Origin: Calothrix sp. FI2-JRJ7
Lineage (GTDB): Bacteria > Cyanobacteriota > Cyanobacteriia > Cyanobacteriales > Nostocaceae
Direction of reading: 5' to 3'
Assembly (NCBI GenBank): GCA_019359675.1
Contig: JAHHGX010000005.1
Location: forward strand, 16,344 to 80,343
DNA length: 64,000 bases
Below, one piece after another: positions 28,147 to 36,405 of the stretch. Both the position numbers and the translations under genes were made by a program. Below the pieces are notes generated by a model. It was not told the origin of the DNA and ran no database searches. It was given only the letters and a program-made list of their open reading frames with translations. Positions within the stretch are counted from its first letter, which is position 1. Every line of letters begins with the position of its first letter.

Positions 28147-28923
28147 ATGACTCAATATACCGTACAACCTGGTGATACCCTATCCAAAATTGCTGAGAAA
28201 TTTTATGGTGATGGCAGTGAAATATCATGGAGAAAAATTTATGAAGCTAATCGCGCTGTCATTGGCAACGACCCTAACCAAATCACAGTTGGGATGATAC
28301 TTGTTATACCTGGAGTTAACCAACCTCCTAATCCTGGTGGAAGCAAGGGTAATTTCAAGGATATGTTAGAAGCACTAGGTGCATTTGAATCAGGACTACC
28401 AGCAGGAAATCCAGGGCAATATCAAGTAGAAAATAGACTTGGTTTTATTGGCAAATACCAATTTGGGGAAGCACTACTGATTGACCTTGGTTACTACAAC
28501 ACCTCTAATCCTTATAACGGTGGAGGAAATGGAGTTGACAAAAATTATTGGCGCGGTTCGTGGACAGGAAAAAGAAATATAAACAGCAAATCAGACTTTC
28601 TTAATTCTCCTAGCGCCCAAGAAGCAGCTATTCGTGAAGCATTTGCCCTGAATTGGCGCCGTATTAATGATACCCTCAGACAGCAGGGAAAGTCTATTGA
28701 CAACTACCTGGGTCAACAAAAAACATTTATCGATAAGGGAGTCTCAAAAACAATCACCATCACCATCTCTGGCATTTTAGCAGGGGCACACTTGAGAGGC
28801 GCCTATGGGCTAGCGGATCTTTTGCTGAAAGATGCAGTAACTTATGATGAATTTGGTACTTCTATTCTCCGATATGTCGATGAATACGGTGGTTACGACG
28901 TTAAGCCAGAAGATTTTCTATAA
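28147..28923 (+). CDS. LysM protein with lysozyme-like C-terminal domain
   Basis: 258 residues. A LysM domain spans 2-53 ([20 protein letters not shown], then GMILVIPG). After a short Pro/Gly linker, [12 protein letters not shown] and [20 protein letters not shown] resemble the start of lytic-transglycosylase/lysozyme-like folds, with Glu in FESG as the plausible acid. No classical signal peptide is present, so export would need another route or cell lysis. It could bind and cut peptidoglycan of itself or of competitors. Upstream it carries the paired CTAAAAATAATTAA sites and a ribosome-binding site AAAGGATACAATC. The enzymatic part is a pattern-level call. Confidence 0.7.
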   Translation: MTQYTVQPGDTLSKIAEKFYGDGSEISWRKIYEANRAVIGNDPNQITVGMILVIPGVNQPPNPGGSKGNFKDMLEALGAFESGLPAGNPGQYQVENRLGFIGKYQFGEALLIDLGYYNTSNPYNGGGNGVDKNYWRGSWTGKRNINSKSDFLNSPSAQEAAIREAFALNWRRINDTLRQQGKSIDNYLGQQKTFIDKGVSKTITITISGILAGAHLRGAYGLADLLLKDAVTYDEFGTSILRYVDEYGGYDVKPEDFL

Positions 28924-29252
28924 TCTATTTCATTTCTTCATGTAGTACCTAGATTCCCGACTTCTCAAAAAAGTGGGGAATTTTATTTTTAGTAGTTATG
29001 TAATTAAAAAAGTACCCTTTAGAGTAATAACATTCTACCCAAACCTGTGTTGTAGATTATACCCCCACCTAGCTTTTGATGATTTGTAAAGTTTTGTTAA
29101 AACTCTGCTGTATTTCGGATAAACAGTTTCGCATCCAACCGAGTAAAAGATAGAGCAAATGATTACTGTTGATCACTTTTGCTAAATATCTCAGATGTTT
29201 TAAATAATGAAATCTTATCCAGCGGTAACTGAATTAAATATTAGGAGAGAAA
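28924..29252. other. Intergenic region before the AraC gene
   Basis: Near 28951 is a hairpin TCCCGACTTCTC..AAGTGGGGA, likely the terminator of the LysM gene. Around 29087-29140 TTTGTAAAGTTT, GGATAAA and CAGTTTCGCATCC resemble the region before the sigma gene (15430-15480: TTTGTAAAGTTT, GGATAAA, CAGTTCGCGTCC). AGCAAATGAT..ATCACTTTTGCT near 29155 is a partial dyad. Confidence 0.4.
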
Positions 29253-29810
29253 ATGACGCATATTTTATTAATCAATGAAACTTATGAAACTAAAAACCTC
29301 TTAATTAAATGCTTGGAGACGGCAGGATTTGAGGTAATTAGTGCAGATAATGGACTTGTAAGTGTTCATGTTGGACAGGAAAAATCATCTATAATTGAGG
29401 AAAGTAAAAAAGCCAATACTCTACAAACCTCTATATTTCCATCTATACCACGACTGCGTGAAGTCTTCGAGTTTATTGAATCAAATTATCATCAACCTAT
29501 TAGCCTAAAAGAAGTAGCTCAAGCTGTTGGTTATTCCTCAGCTTATTTAACCGACTTAGTGCGAAAACTTACTGGAACAACGGTAAATGATTGGATTATC
29601 AGGCGCCGGATAACCCAAGCATGTAAATTACTTGTAGAAACTAATTATTCCGTGACTCATATCGCTTTAGAAGTAGGTTATCAAAATATTAATCATTTTT
29701 ATAGCCAGTTTCGCAATTACCATAACAATACCCCCCATGCTTGGAGAGAAGCGCAGCGTTGCCAACCTTTGTCAAAAGCAAATACTGCAACCATAGGCAT
29801 TGCTAGTTAA
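29253..29810 (+). CDS. AraC-family transcription regulator with a truncated receiver-like N-terminus
   Basis: 185 residues. The first about 35 look like the opening of a response-regulator receiver (HILLINETYETKNLLIKCLE, TAGFEVISADNG), but the phosphorylated Asp and the rest of the domain are missing. Residues about 68-170 are two AraC helix-turn-helix motifs (ISLKEVAQAVGYSSAYLTDL and YSVTHIALEVGYQNINHFYS). The start has AGGAGAGAAA upstream. It sits amid genes that share the 33-bp-spaced repeats, so it is the best local candidate for their activator. A fragment of its 3' end is duplicated upstream of the lanthipeptide precursor. Confidence 0.85.
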   Translation: MTHILLINETYETKNLLIKCLETAGFEVISADNGLVSVHVGQEKSSIIEESKKANTLQTSIFPSIPRLREVFEFIESNYHQPISLKEVAQAVGYSSAYLTDLVRKLTGTTVNDWIIRRRITQACKLLVETNYSVTHIALEVGYQNINHFYSQFRNYHNNTPHAWREAQRCQPLSKANTATIGIAS

Positions 29811-29984
29811 ACAAGTTTTATTCTGTAACCAAGAGGCGCCGTTGGACACCCCGTCAGGTTGTTGTTGCATTACTACTTATAAGTAAAATTACCTGAGTTA
29901 TCAAGCACGCTCAGAAAGTAAATTGATCAAGTTATAAATTATTGCAGCAGTAAGTGATTACGTAAAGTGGTTACTTACTGCTGC
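29780..29984 (+). repeat. AraC-3'-end/hairpin cassette, copy B
   Basis: Counterpart of 17335-17540. It includes GGCATTGCTAGTTAAACAAG, the end of the AraC gene, and ends in a hairpin with 12-bp arms GCAGCAGTAAGT (29944) and ACTTACTGCTGC (29973). It lies upstream of the first MVL-type gene. Confidence 0.75.
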
Positions 29985-30041
29985 TTGTTTATTGAAGTTT
30001 TTGAATCAGAGATTTTTTATATACTAACAAACTATGACTAC

Positions 30042-30088
30042 CTAAAAATAATTAACTCTTTATTTGATTTTTATCTAAACATATTTAA
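30042..30088 (+). promoter_or_regulatory. Paired direct repeats before the MVL-type genes
   Basis: CTAAAAATAATTAA at 30042 and a degenerate CTAAACATATTTAA at 30075, spaced 33 bp, about 60 bp before the start at 30150. Confidence 0.6.
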
Positions 30089-30149
30089 TTATCAATCCCA
30101 GTTTTAAAGATTATTATTGGTATTATGAAATAAATCAAAGGAGAAATTC

Positions 30150-30401
30150 ATGTTTAATACTTCTAGTCACTTAATGAAAAAGAAAATCTTGCTGTCACTT
30201 GGTGCAATGATTGTCGGTGGTTCTGCTATTTTTAGCTTTGCTAACCAAGCTTTAGCTGGAGATGTTATCGCAGGTCCGATCTGGAACAATGAACACGCAA
30301 AAGAAAGATGCCCTCAAGTTTGTAGTTCAGTCGGTTTGAAATGGAACGGTAACTGGTATACATTCGACCCAGGCAAAAATTCGGTTTGTGGTTGTGACTA
30401 A
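30150..30401 (+). CDS. Secreted mannan-binding (MVL-type) lectin-like protein 1
   Basis: 83 residues. A signal peptide (KKKILLSLGAMIVGGSAIF to ALA) precedes a single domain AGPIWNNEHAKERCPQVC, WNGNWYTFDPG, SVCGC. The AGP(L/I)W and WxGxW pattern is that of the Microcystis viridis lectin (MVL) family, which binds oligomannose; MVL itself has two such repeats and here there is one. Two Cys pairs (CPQVC, CGC) would allow disulfides. AAAGGAGAAATTC places the start at 30150. The close paralogue follows 117 bp downstream. Binding to glycans of other cells is inferred. Confidence 0.8.
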   Translation: MFNTSSHLMKKKILLSLGAMIVGGSAIFSFANQALAGDVIAGPIWNNEHAKERCPQVCSSVGLKWNGNWYTFDPGKNSVCGCD

Positions 30402-30517
30402 AATCTTATAAATTTCACCTTTGGAAACAACTGCAATGCGCGCTCATAAGTTCCAAAGGTCACGACACAAAAAAATTTACACTGTTCAACAAAACTAACT
30501 TATCAAAGGAAAAAATC

Positions 30518-30757
30518 ATGTCTATGAAAAAGAAAATCTTGCTGCCACTTGGTGCAATGATTGTTGGTGGTTCTGCTATTTTGGGTTTTGCTAACCAAGC
30601 TTTAGCTGGATGGGTTATCGCGGGTCCAATCTGGAACAATGAACACGCAAAAGAAAGATGCCCTCAAGTTTGTAGTTCAGTTGGCTTGAGATGGACTGGT
30701 CACTGGTATACACACGACCCAGGTAAAAATTCAGTTTGTGATTGTGTAGGTCAGTAA
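30518..30757 (+). CDS. Secreted mannan-binding (MVL-type) lectin-like protein 2
   Basis: 79 residues, paralogue of the preceding gene: same signal peptide and the domain AGPIWNNEHAKERCPQVC, WTGHWYTHDPG, SVCDC. The WTGxW form is even closer to classical MVL. Start follows AAAGGAAAAAATC. The pair is a tandem duplication that has since diverged mainly in the lectin loop (N to T, F to H), which may alter binding. Probably co-transcribed with the first copy. Confidence 0.8.
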   Translation: MSMKKKILLPLGAMIVGGSAILGFANQALAGWVIAGPIWNNEHAKERCPQVCSSVGLRWTGHWYTHDPGKNSVCDCVGQ

Positions 30758-30943
30758 AGTTTTAACTCAAAATGTTTCAGTTACCCAACATCCACACTAT
30801 TTAGATAGCTGAGAATACCTCACTTCCTCTGATACATCCAGATTGACCGCCCACCAGGGCGGTTATACCTGGATTTATTAAAACAATTTATTCAGAAACA
30901 ACTCACACTCTTCTATTTAATTCAAATTCTTAATGAGAAAGTT

Positions 30944-31189
30944 ATGTTAGCAAATTGTAGCAAAGCATTAAAAAATAAATTACTGCAGCGTTTTGGCTCA
31001 CTTATTCTTTTCGGTTCTACTGTTTTTGGCTTTTCTAATCAGGTATTTGCTGGAGAAGTTAATATTAATCAAAATGTATATTTCCAATTTAATCAACTTA
31101 GTATAAATAGGAGTAAAAAATATGACACTTATGTAAAATTAGGTTCAATGACTATATTTTTTTCAGAAAAAATTGTTGACAACGAATAG
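30944..31189 (+). CDS. Small secreted protein of unknown function
   Basis: 81 residues. The N-terminal signal (LQRFGSLILFGSTVFGFSNQ, VFAGE) is related to that of the two MVL-type neighbours, including SNQVFAG versus ANQALAG. The remaining about 45 residues (VNINQNVYFQFNQL..YVKLGSMTIFF) match nothing I know and lack Cys. The signal peptide was probably duplicated with a new mature part attached. Same strand and spacing as the small secreted genes around it. Confidence 0.55.
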   Translation: MLANCSKALKNKLLQRFGSLILFGSTVFGFSNQVFAGEVNINQNVYFQFNQLSINRSKKYDTYVKLGSMTIFFSEKIVDNE

Positions 31190-31255
31190 TATACTCCCAA
31201 AAATTCAATATTCGGCTATATGTAACAGTTTCATTTTGCAATTAGGAGATTTACT

Positions 31256-32044
31256 ATGAACAAATTATTCATTCGATACAATTTTTCTAAAAATAAGGTA
31301 CTTAAAGCAACAGGGTTACTGTTGTTGTGCTTAGGATTGAATAACTGTTCAATGCCTACCTTTGCTGGAAGTTCCCAATCAGTAGATTCACAATTAGAAA
31401 CTAAGATTTTGCAAGTAATTCGCAACCATCCAGAAGTTGTTATGGAGTCTGTTAAGGCATATCAACTTAAAAAACAGGAACAACAGCAGAAAGCACAAAT
31501 GGCTTTTTTACAAAGGATGAAAGCTAACCCAAAATCGGTAATTGGCTCTTCTCCAACTACTGGCGCCTCTGAGCAAAAAATTGTGTTGGTAAATTTTTCT
31601 GACTTTCAATGTCCCTATTGTGCAAAGGCGCATCAAACGCTCAAGCAGTTTATAGCAAAACATCAAGGTCAAGTTACGTTGGTGTACAAGCATCTACCTT
31701 TGACCTCAACTCACCCAGAAGCAATGTCCGCTGCCAAAGCGTCCTGGGCAGCAGGTCAACAAGGAAAATTTTGGGAGTTCCATGATGCGCTGTTTGAAAA
31801 CCAAGACAAGTTGAGCGAATCGTTCTATGTTACAACTGCCAAAGCTCTGAATTTGGATATAAAGCAGTTTAACCAGGATCGTAATAGCAGTGCTGCTATT
31901 GCTGCTATTAACAAGGATATTCAATTAGCAAAAGAGATTGGAGTTGATAGTACTCCTAGGCTGGCGATGAATGGAGAACCTGTGAACGGAGAAGTTCAAC
32001 TTGCTAATTTAGAAGCACTTCTGACCCAGGTGAACAAACGGTAA
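31256..32044 (+). CDS. DsbA-family thioredoxin-fold lipoprotein
   Basis: 262 residues. A lipobox ends at Cys31 (LGLNNC). The DsbA domain has the redox motif CPYC at 119-122 within FSDFQCPYCAKAH and a cis-Pro loop DSTPR near 234. YKHLPLTSTHPEAMSAAKAS is the typical helical-domain stretch. It should oxidise or isomerise disulfides outside the inner membrane. It sits directly after a run of small Cys-containing secreted proteins, so folding those is a reasonable inference. AGGAGATTTACT precedes the start. Confidence 0.9.
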   Translation: MNKLFIRYNFSKNKVLKATGLLLLCLGLNNCSMPTFAGSSQSVDSQLETKILQVIRNHPEVVMESVKAYQLKKQEQQQKAQMAFLQRMKANPKSVIGSSPTTGASEQKIVLVNFSDFQCPYCAKAHQTLKQFIAKHQGQVTLVYKHLPLTSTHPEAMSAAKASWAAGQQGKFWEFHDALFENQDKLSESFYVTTAKALNLDIKQFNQDRNSSAAIAAINKDIQLAKEIGVDSTPRLAMNGEPVNGEVQLANLEALLTQVNKR

Positions 32045-32132
32045 CTTTAGCTTAACTAAAGATTTTAGAATTTAAGTCTTATATTCTTTTACTACGGCGC
32101 TTGTGCCCGTTTACGTTCCGGGAGCGCGTTGT

Positions 32133-32233
32133 TATTTAGGGGCGAAATTGCTTCAATTAACAAGCGCGCTCAGAAAGTAGATTTACCAGATTTTCAATTA
32201 TTGCAGCAGTTCGTGGCGAACACTTACTGCTGC
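32133..32233 (+). repeat. AraC-3'-end/hairpin cassette, copy C (partial)
   Basis: AACAAGCGCGCTCAGAAAGT, AGATTT and CAATTATTGCAGCAG match copies A and B, ending in hairpin 32203-32233 (GCAGCAGTTCGTG / CACTTACTGCTGC, two mismatches). It lies before the small LysM gene. Confidence 0.65.
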
Positions 32234-32290
32234 TTATTTTTTATGGGTGAATCAACAAGAGCTTATGTAGACAAAAAATATTCGGAATAT

Positions 32291-32337
32291 CTAAAAATAA
32301 CTAATAACTTGCTCTATTAACACCGAAAAATACTGAA
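32291..32337 (+). promoter_or_regulatory. Paired direct repeats before the small LysM gene
   Basis: CTAAAAATAACTAA at 32291 and CGAAAAATACTGAA at 32324, again spaced 33 bp. The second resembles the second copy at 28023. They lie 207 bp before the start at 32544. Confidence 0.6.
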
Positions 32338-32543
32338 TTACTAATTCCATTAGCAAAGGATAGTATGTTTATTAGGAAAGAAGGAAATGGTTAGCAAGCA
32401 AGCTAAATGGTTAAATAAATAAGGTATAAGTAAACGCATTTAATCAAAATTTTATCAATGCTAAAGTTATAACCTTATTTACTTAAAATTTTCCTAAATG
32501 TCAAATCTAAACAACAAAGCTCAATCCTTCAAGGTGAAAAAAC

Positions 32544-32699
32544 ATGACTACTGTTTACACTGTACAAGCTGGCGACACCTTATTTAAAATTGCTGAATCC
32601 TTTTATGGCGATGGCAATTTGTGGGGAAAAAGTTCTGCTGCTAATGGCAATATTGCACCTGAAACTTTACAAGTTGGTCAAGTACTTCAAATTCCTTAA
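32544..32699 (+). CDS. Minimal LysM-domain protein
   Basis: 51 residues that form one LysM domain and nothing else: TVYTVQAGDTLFKIAESFYG, DGNLWGKSSAAN, LQVGQVLQIP. It is closely similar to the LysM of the protein at 28147, as if that domain were duplicated alone. AAGGTGAAAAAAC precedes the ATG. No signal peptide is present, as in its relative. A hairpin with arms AGAAGGTTAA/TTAACCTTCT follows at 32755. A peptidoglycan-binding role is inferred from the domain. Confidence 0.8.
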   Translation: MTTVYTVQAGDTLFKIAESFYGDGNLWGKSSAANGNIAPETLQVGQVLQIP

Positions 32700-32754
32700 C
32701 GGGCTTGAACTAACTGTTGAAATAGCTGTGCTAAAAAGCAGCCATTAAGAAAAG

Positions 32755-32783
32755 AGAAGGTTAATAAATAAAGTTAACCTTCT
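32755..32783 (+). terminator. Terminator-like hairpin after small LysM gene
   Basis: A perfect 10-bp stem AGAAGGTTAA / TTAACCTTCT. A closely related stem (ACAGAAGGTTA / TAACCTTCTGT) follows the crystallin-like gene at 33641-33673. Confidence 0.6.
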
Positions 32784-32889
32784 GTTCCCTCACAGCTGAA
32801 AGATGAAAGCTAAAACTTTGTGTTTTTGTCATAATTGACTACTACCTTTTCATTCAGTAAATCATTAAAAACTAAGGAGGAAATTTGAT

Positions 32890-33276
32890 ATGGATCTTGT
32901 ACAACAAGTTATCGCATTCACAAACACTGAACGTGCCAAACATGGTTTACAAGCATTGCAATGGAATGCTCAACTATTCAATGCAGCCCAAGAACATTCT
33001 CAAAGTATGGCGAAAGGTGATTTTTTCGACCATCGTCAGTTAGTTGAGCGTGTTAGAGAAGAAGGATATCCATCTTCGTTTGTTGGTGAGAATATTTCTG
33101 CGGGTAATTCTACAGCACAAGATGTTATGGAAGGTTGGATGAATAGCCCTGGACATCGTAACAATATTCTTAATCCAGATTATACAGAAATTGGCGTTGG
33201 TCACTACTATTTAGAAAATGATGGAGGTAGATTTAGATACAAACATTACTGGACGCAAATCTTTGGAAGACGCTAA
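32890..33276 (+). CDS. CAP (SCP/PR-1-like) domain protein
   Basis: 128 residues, essentially one CAP domain: VIAFTNTERAKHGLQALQWN, AAQEHSQSMAKGDFFDH, GENISAGNSTAQDVMEGWMN, SPGHRNNILNPDYTEIGVGH. The conserved His and Glu residues of the CAP cleft are present. Most bacterial CAP proteins are exported, but this one has no signal peptide, like the LysM proteins nearby. GGAGGAAATTTGAT precedes the start. A beta/gamma-crystallin-like gene follows by 51 bp. Role unknown; CAP proteins are linked to lipid binding or interaction with other organisms. Confidence 0.85.
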   Translation: MDLVQQVIAFTNTERAKHGLQALQWNAQLFNAAQEHSQSMAKGDFFDHRQLVERVREEGYPSSFVGENISAGNSTAQDVMEGWMNSPGHRNNILNPDYTEIGVGHYYLENDGGRFRYKHYWTQIFGRR

Positions 33277-33327
33277 TTAATGCAAATCCTTCTGCTCAAA
33301 TACTTATCTAAAATCAAGGAGAAAACT

Positions 33328-33585
33328 ATGGCAGCTATTGTTCTATTTACAGACAGCAACTTTCAGGGAGGCTCTGGAACATTCACAACTTCAGTGCCGA
33401 ATCTAATAAATTTCAACCTCAACGATACAGTTTCATCTTTTAAAATTTTGGATGGACGTTGGGAATTCTATAGAGATACCGATTTTCAAAACTCTTATGG
33501 TGTGGTTTTAGGATCAGGGGAGTATTCTTGGGTCGAGGATGTCGGTATTCGGAACGATGAAATGTCTTCTCTGAGACCTGTTTAA
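33328..33585 (+). CDS. Beta/gamma-crystallin-like protein
   Basis: The ATG at 33328 follows CAAGGAGAAAACT and gives 85 residues; an in-frame upstream ATG would add 16 residues without function. The sequence (IVLFTDSNFQGGSGTFT, NFNLNDTVSSFKIL, WEFYRDTDFQNSYGVVL, NDEMSSLRPV) shows two crystallin Greek-key motifs with (N/D)D(T/E)(V/M)SS calcium-type signatures. Such single-domain proteins in bacteria often bind calcium. No signal peptide. Co-directional with the CAP gene and followed by a hairpin terminator at 33641. Confidence 0.8.
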   Translation: MAAIVLFTDSNFQGGSGTFTTSVPNLINFNLNDTVSSFKILDGRWEFYRDTDFQNSYGVVLGSGEYSWVEDVGIRNDEMSSLRPV

Positions 33586-33640
33586 CACGCAATCAAATTC
33601 ACCAAGGAATAAGCTGCTTTTAATTGCAGTTATTAATTAG

Positions 33641-33673
33641 ACAGAAGGTTAGCTTTGTTATCTAACCTTCTGT
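33641..33673 (+). terminator. Hairpin terminator after crystallin-like gene
   Basis: ACAGAAGGTTA (33641) pairs with TAACCTTCTGT (33663), 11 bp, followed by a T-rich run. Related to the hairpin at 32755. Confidence 0.65.
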
Positions 33674-33875
33674 TTAACTAATGGTAAATTTCGGCCCTCA
33701 ACATTAAGTTCTGTGTCGCTTGCATTAATTGGCGCCGTAAACAGTGGTTCATCCCCATCATACGTAATGTTTTGCTCATTTAAAGAAAAACTAAGAAAAT
33801 GGGATTAACTCCTGTTAAAGATGAATAAACTCTGAAGAGGTAAGCTGTGTTGTTAAAAGCAGGGGTTATCTGTAA

Positions 33876-35840
33876 ATGGCAAGCAAGAATAAGTCTTTAC
33901 ATAAGCATACTGGGTTTGGCGCCTTACCTTTGGCGCCTGAGTTGCATAAAGCTGAAGCGTTTATAGTGCGGGGACAATGGTTGGAGGCACGTTATATTTT
34001 AAATGCTTTATCACATGATTATCCCCAAAATCTTGATGTTTTATTAAATCTCGTTAATGCTTGCTACGAAGTAAAGGATATTCCTGGTTATACGCGCGCG
34101 TGTGAGATGTTATTAGCTGTACAACCAAATAATGCTGATATTGCTTATGGGTTAGCTGGTGGATATTTTTTAGCGCAGCATTTCTTATTAGCATTACAAG
34201 CTTTTCGTCATGCTTTAAGTAAATTTCCAAACCATGAACGCGCTGGTGATGCTGCTGTTAAAGTGGCAGAATTAGAAGGTAAAACAGAAAAACTAGTTGC
34301 TGATATTGGTTTGGCAGAAGAAGGTGGATTGGAAATAGCTATATTACATGAACGTGGACAGTTATATTTAGAACAGTGTGAGTACGTGAAAGCACGTCAA
34401 GCTGAAGAAACTGTTTTACAAGCGCGTCCTAATTTTGTTTCGGCTTATAATAATCTTAGTTTGATTAGTTTTGTTGAAGGTAATTTGAACGAAGCTATTA
34501 GTACTTGTCAAAAAGTTCTTGATATCCAACCTAATAATATACATGCGCTTGCAAATTTAACACGCTTTCTTTGTCTGAACGGTCAGTTTGAAGACGCTAA
34601 ACTTATTGCCCAACGTCTCAAAGGTAGTAGTGCTAAAGCTTGGGACTCTTGGACAAAAAAAGTTGAGGCACTTGCTTACTTAGGTGATGATGAAGGGATT
34701 TTACAAATTTACGAAGAAGTTAAATTAGATTCGGAGACGAAAAGCGGTAGTGGTTTATTTTACCACTTGGTTGCTGTGACTATGGCTAGGCTCTCTAGGC
34801 TCGATGAAGCACGTGACTTATGGAAAAAAGCACAGAGCTATTTGACAGGCGCCCATTTAGTACAACAAAATTTAGATGACCTTAAAAAACCAATTGCACA
34901 GCGTCATGCACCTTGGGCTTTTAGTTTAGAACAATGGGTGACACAAAAAACCATTGACCAACTTAAACTAGTCATAGGCGCCAATGCTAAATCTAGAGAT
35001 GATGCACAAAAGTCAAAAGCCATACAAAAATTCTTAGCCGAACATCCTAATTTTGCCTCTTTAATACCCGCACTTCTAGACCGAGGTGACATTACTGGAC
35101 GCGAACTAGCTTATAGTTTAGCTTTTTTAGCCAAAACCCCCGACATGCAAAACGCAATGCGTAACTTTGCACTTAGTCAGCGTGGTCCAGATGAAATGCG
35201 TTACCATGCTGCAACCAACTTATCAGCAGCGGGTTTACTACCAGAAACCATCCGCATGTGGTTACAAGGCAAATCGCAACACATCACTCTTCTTAGCTAC
35301 GAATTCCATAATGAACCAATATTTCAGCATTCACCAGAAGTTCATGACATGCTAACACAAACGTACTGGTTGATGAAAACACCAACACCTGAAGCATTAG
35401 AACAAGCTGAAACAATCCTCAAACAAGCTTTAGAAATTACACAATCTCCCACCATACTTAATAATCTTGCACTTTGCTACGAACATCAAGGACGTAAAGA
35501 AGAAGCACAAGCACTGTTACGTGAGGTCATAGAACAATTTCCAGACTATATATTATCCAAAGTTGGTATTGCGCGCGGACATATAGTCAAAGGTGAACTC
35601 GACGCAGCATTAGAAATCCTTAAACCCATCATGCAGCGCAAACGCTTCCACTACGACGAATTCTCAGCATTTAGCAACGCTTACATAGAACTATTAGTAG
35701 CAAAAAAACAACGCGATGGCGCCCGTGCATGGCTAAAAATGTGGGAACGCATTGACCCCGAACGTGTAGATGTACTGAAATGGAAAGATAAGTTAGAAGG
35801 TGGTTTAATGCAGCGCTTAGAACGCAATAACGAATGGTAG
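33876..35840 (+). CDS. Tetratricopeptide-repeat protein
   Basis: 654 residues built largely of TPR helices: ILNALSHDYPQNLDVLLNL, ACEMLLAVQPNNADIAYGLA, TCQKVLDIQPNNIHALANL, and again near the C terminus QAETILKQALEITQSPT. No signal peptide or catalytic domain is visible, so it is a likely scaffold. It has a 98-bp upstream region and first 840 coding bases shared with the truncated copy at 14.0 kb. Its TAG stop is the first three bases of a TAGGGTGCGTGA hairpin repeat. Confidence 0.85.
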   Translation: MASKNKSLHKHTGFGALPLAPELHKAEAFIVRGQWLEARYILNALSHDYPQNLDVLLNLVNACYEVKDIPGYTRACEMLLAVQPNNADIAYGLAGGYFLAQHFLLALQAFRHALSKFPNHERAGDAAVKVAELEGKTEKLVADIGLAEEGGLEIAILHERGQLYLEQCEYVKARQAEETVLQARPNFVSAYNNLSLISFVEGNLNEAISTCQKVLDIQPNNIHALANLTRFLCLNGQFEDAKLIAQRLKGSSAKAWDSWTKKVEALAYLGDDEGILQIYEEVKLDSETKSGSGLFYHLVAVTMARLSRLDEARDLWKKAQSYLTGAHLVQQNLDDLKKPIAQRHAPWAFSLEQWVTQKTIDQLKLVIGANAKSRDDAQKSKAIQKFLAEHPNFASLIPALLDRGDITGRELAYSLAFLAKTPDMQNAMRNFALSQRGPDEMRYHAATNLSAAGLLPETIRMWLQGKSQHITLLSYEFHNEPIFQHSPEVHDMLTQTYWLMKTPTPEALEQAETILKQALEITQSPTILNNLALCYEHQGRKEEAQALLREVIEQFPDYILSKVGIARGHIVKGELDAALEILKPIMQRKRFHYDEFSAFSNAYIELLVAKKQRDGARAWLKMWERIDPERVDVLKWKDKLEGGLMQRLERNNEW

Positions 35841-35902
35841 GGTGCGTGAAAGCCATTACAAATCACAAATAAAACCCAAAGTAAACTGCTTTCACGCACC
35901 AT
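35838..35902. repeat. GGTGCGTGA hairpin repeat overlapping a stop codon
   Basis: TAGGGTGCGTGAAAGCC (35838) pairs with GCTTTCACGCACC (35888). The first TAG is the stop of the TPR gene. Confidence 0.8.
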
Positions 35903-36405
35903 CTATTACATCTGTTACATATTGATGGCGCCTCACACGCCAACAGTATGTAATTAGTACCCTCACGGGTAATTCCATTCTTACAAATACGTGTTATAAA
36001 TACTACCCCTCTATAGCCATTATCTTGGCGCCAAAAAAAATACCCAATTTTTCCATTTGCACTTGACACATTAAAGAACTTTGGTTAAAACTGTTTATAG
36101 AGGCAAGCGAGCGGGAGTTACTTCTTAGTAAACCTTCTGCAAGAGTAGAAAAAGAATAATATTTTCAGAAAACTTTCTTACTCATCCGGAATGACTCGAT
36201 TTAACTCTGTAGAACAAATTATTCCAAACGATAAAAACTACATTGAAAAACAGTAATATTACTGTAATAGCAATGATGTTAAATCTCTAAGGAATGACTA
36301 TTTACTTAAAACTTCAAGGGCTTTTTGTCGTTTTTAACACTTAAGTTTCTTAGGTAAATAAATTTAATCTTACAAATCAACACACAACTAACAAGGTATA
36401 TAAAA
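35903..36405. other. Intergenic region before the curlin-like array
   Basis: No convincing gene. A 68-codon minus frame exists but runs into the hairpin repeat and has no family match. The last 100 bp before 36406 are AT-rich and presumably hold the promoter of the array. Confidence 0.4.

Noticed and set aside
35863..36069. 68-residue minus-strand frame
   Set aside because: Runs into the hairpin repeat at the TPR stop, no family, no signal for translation.
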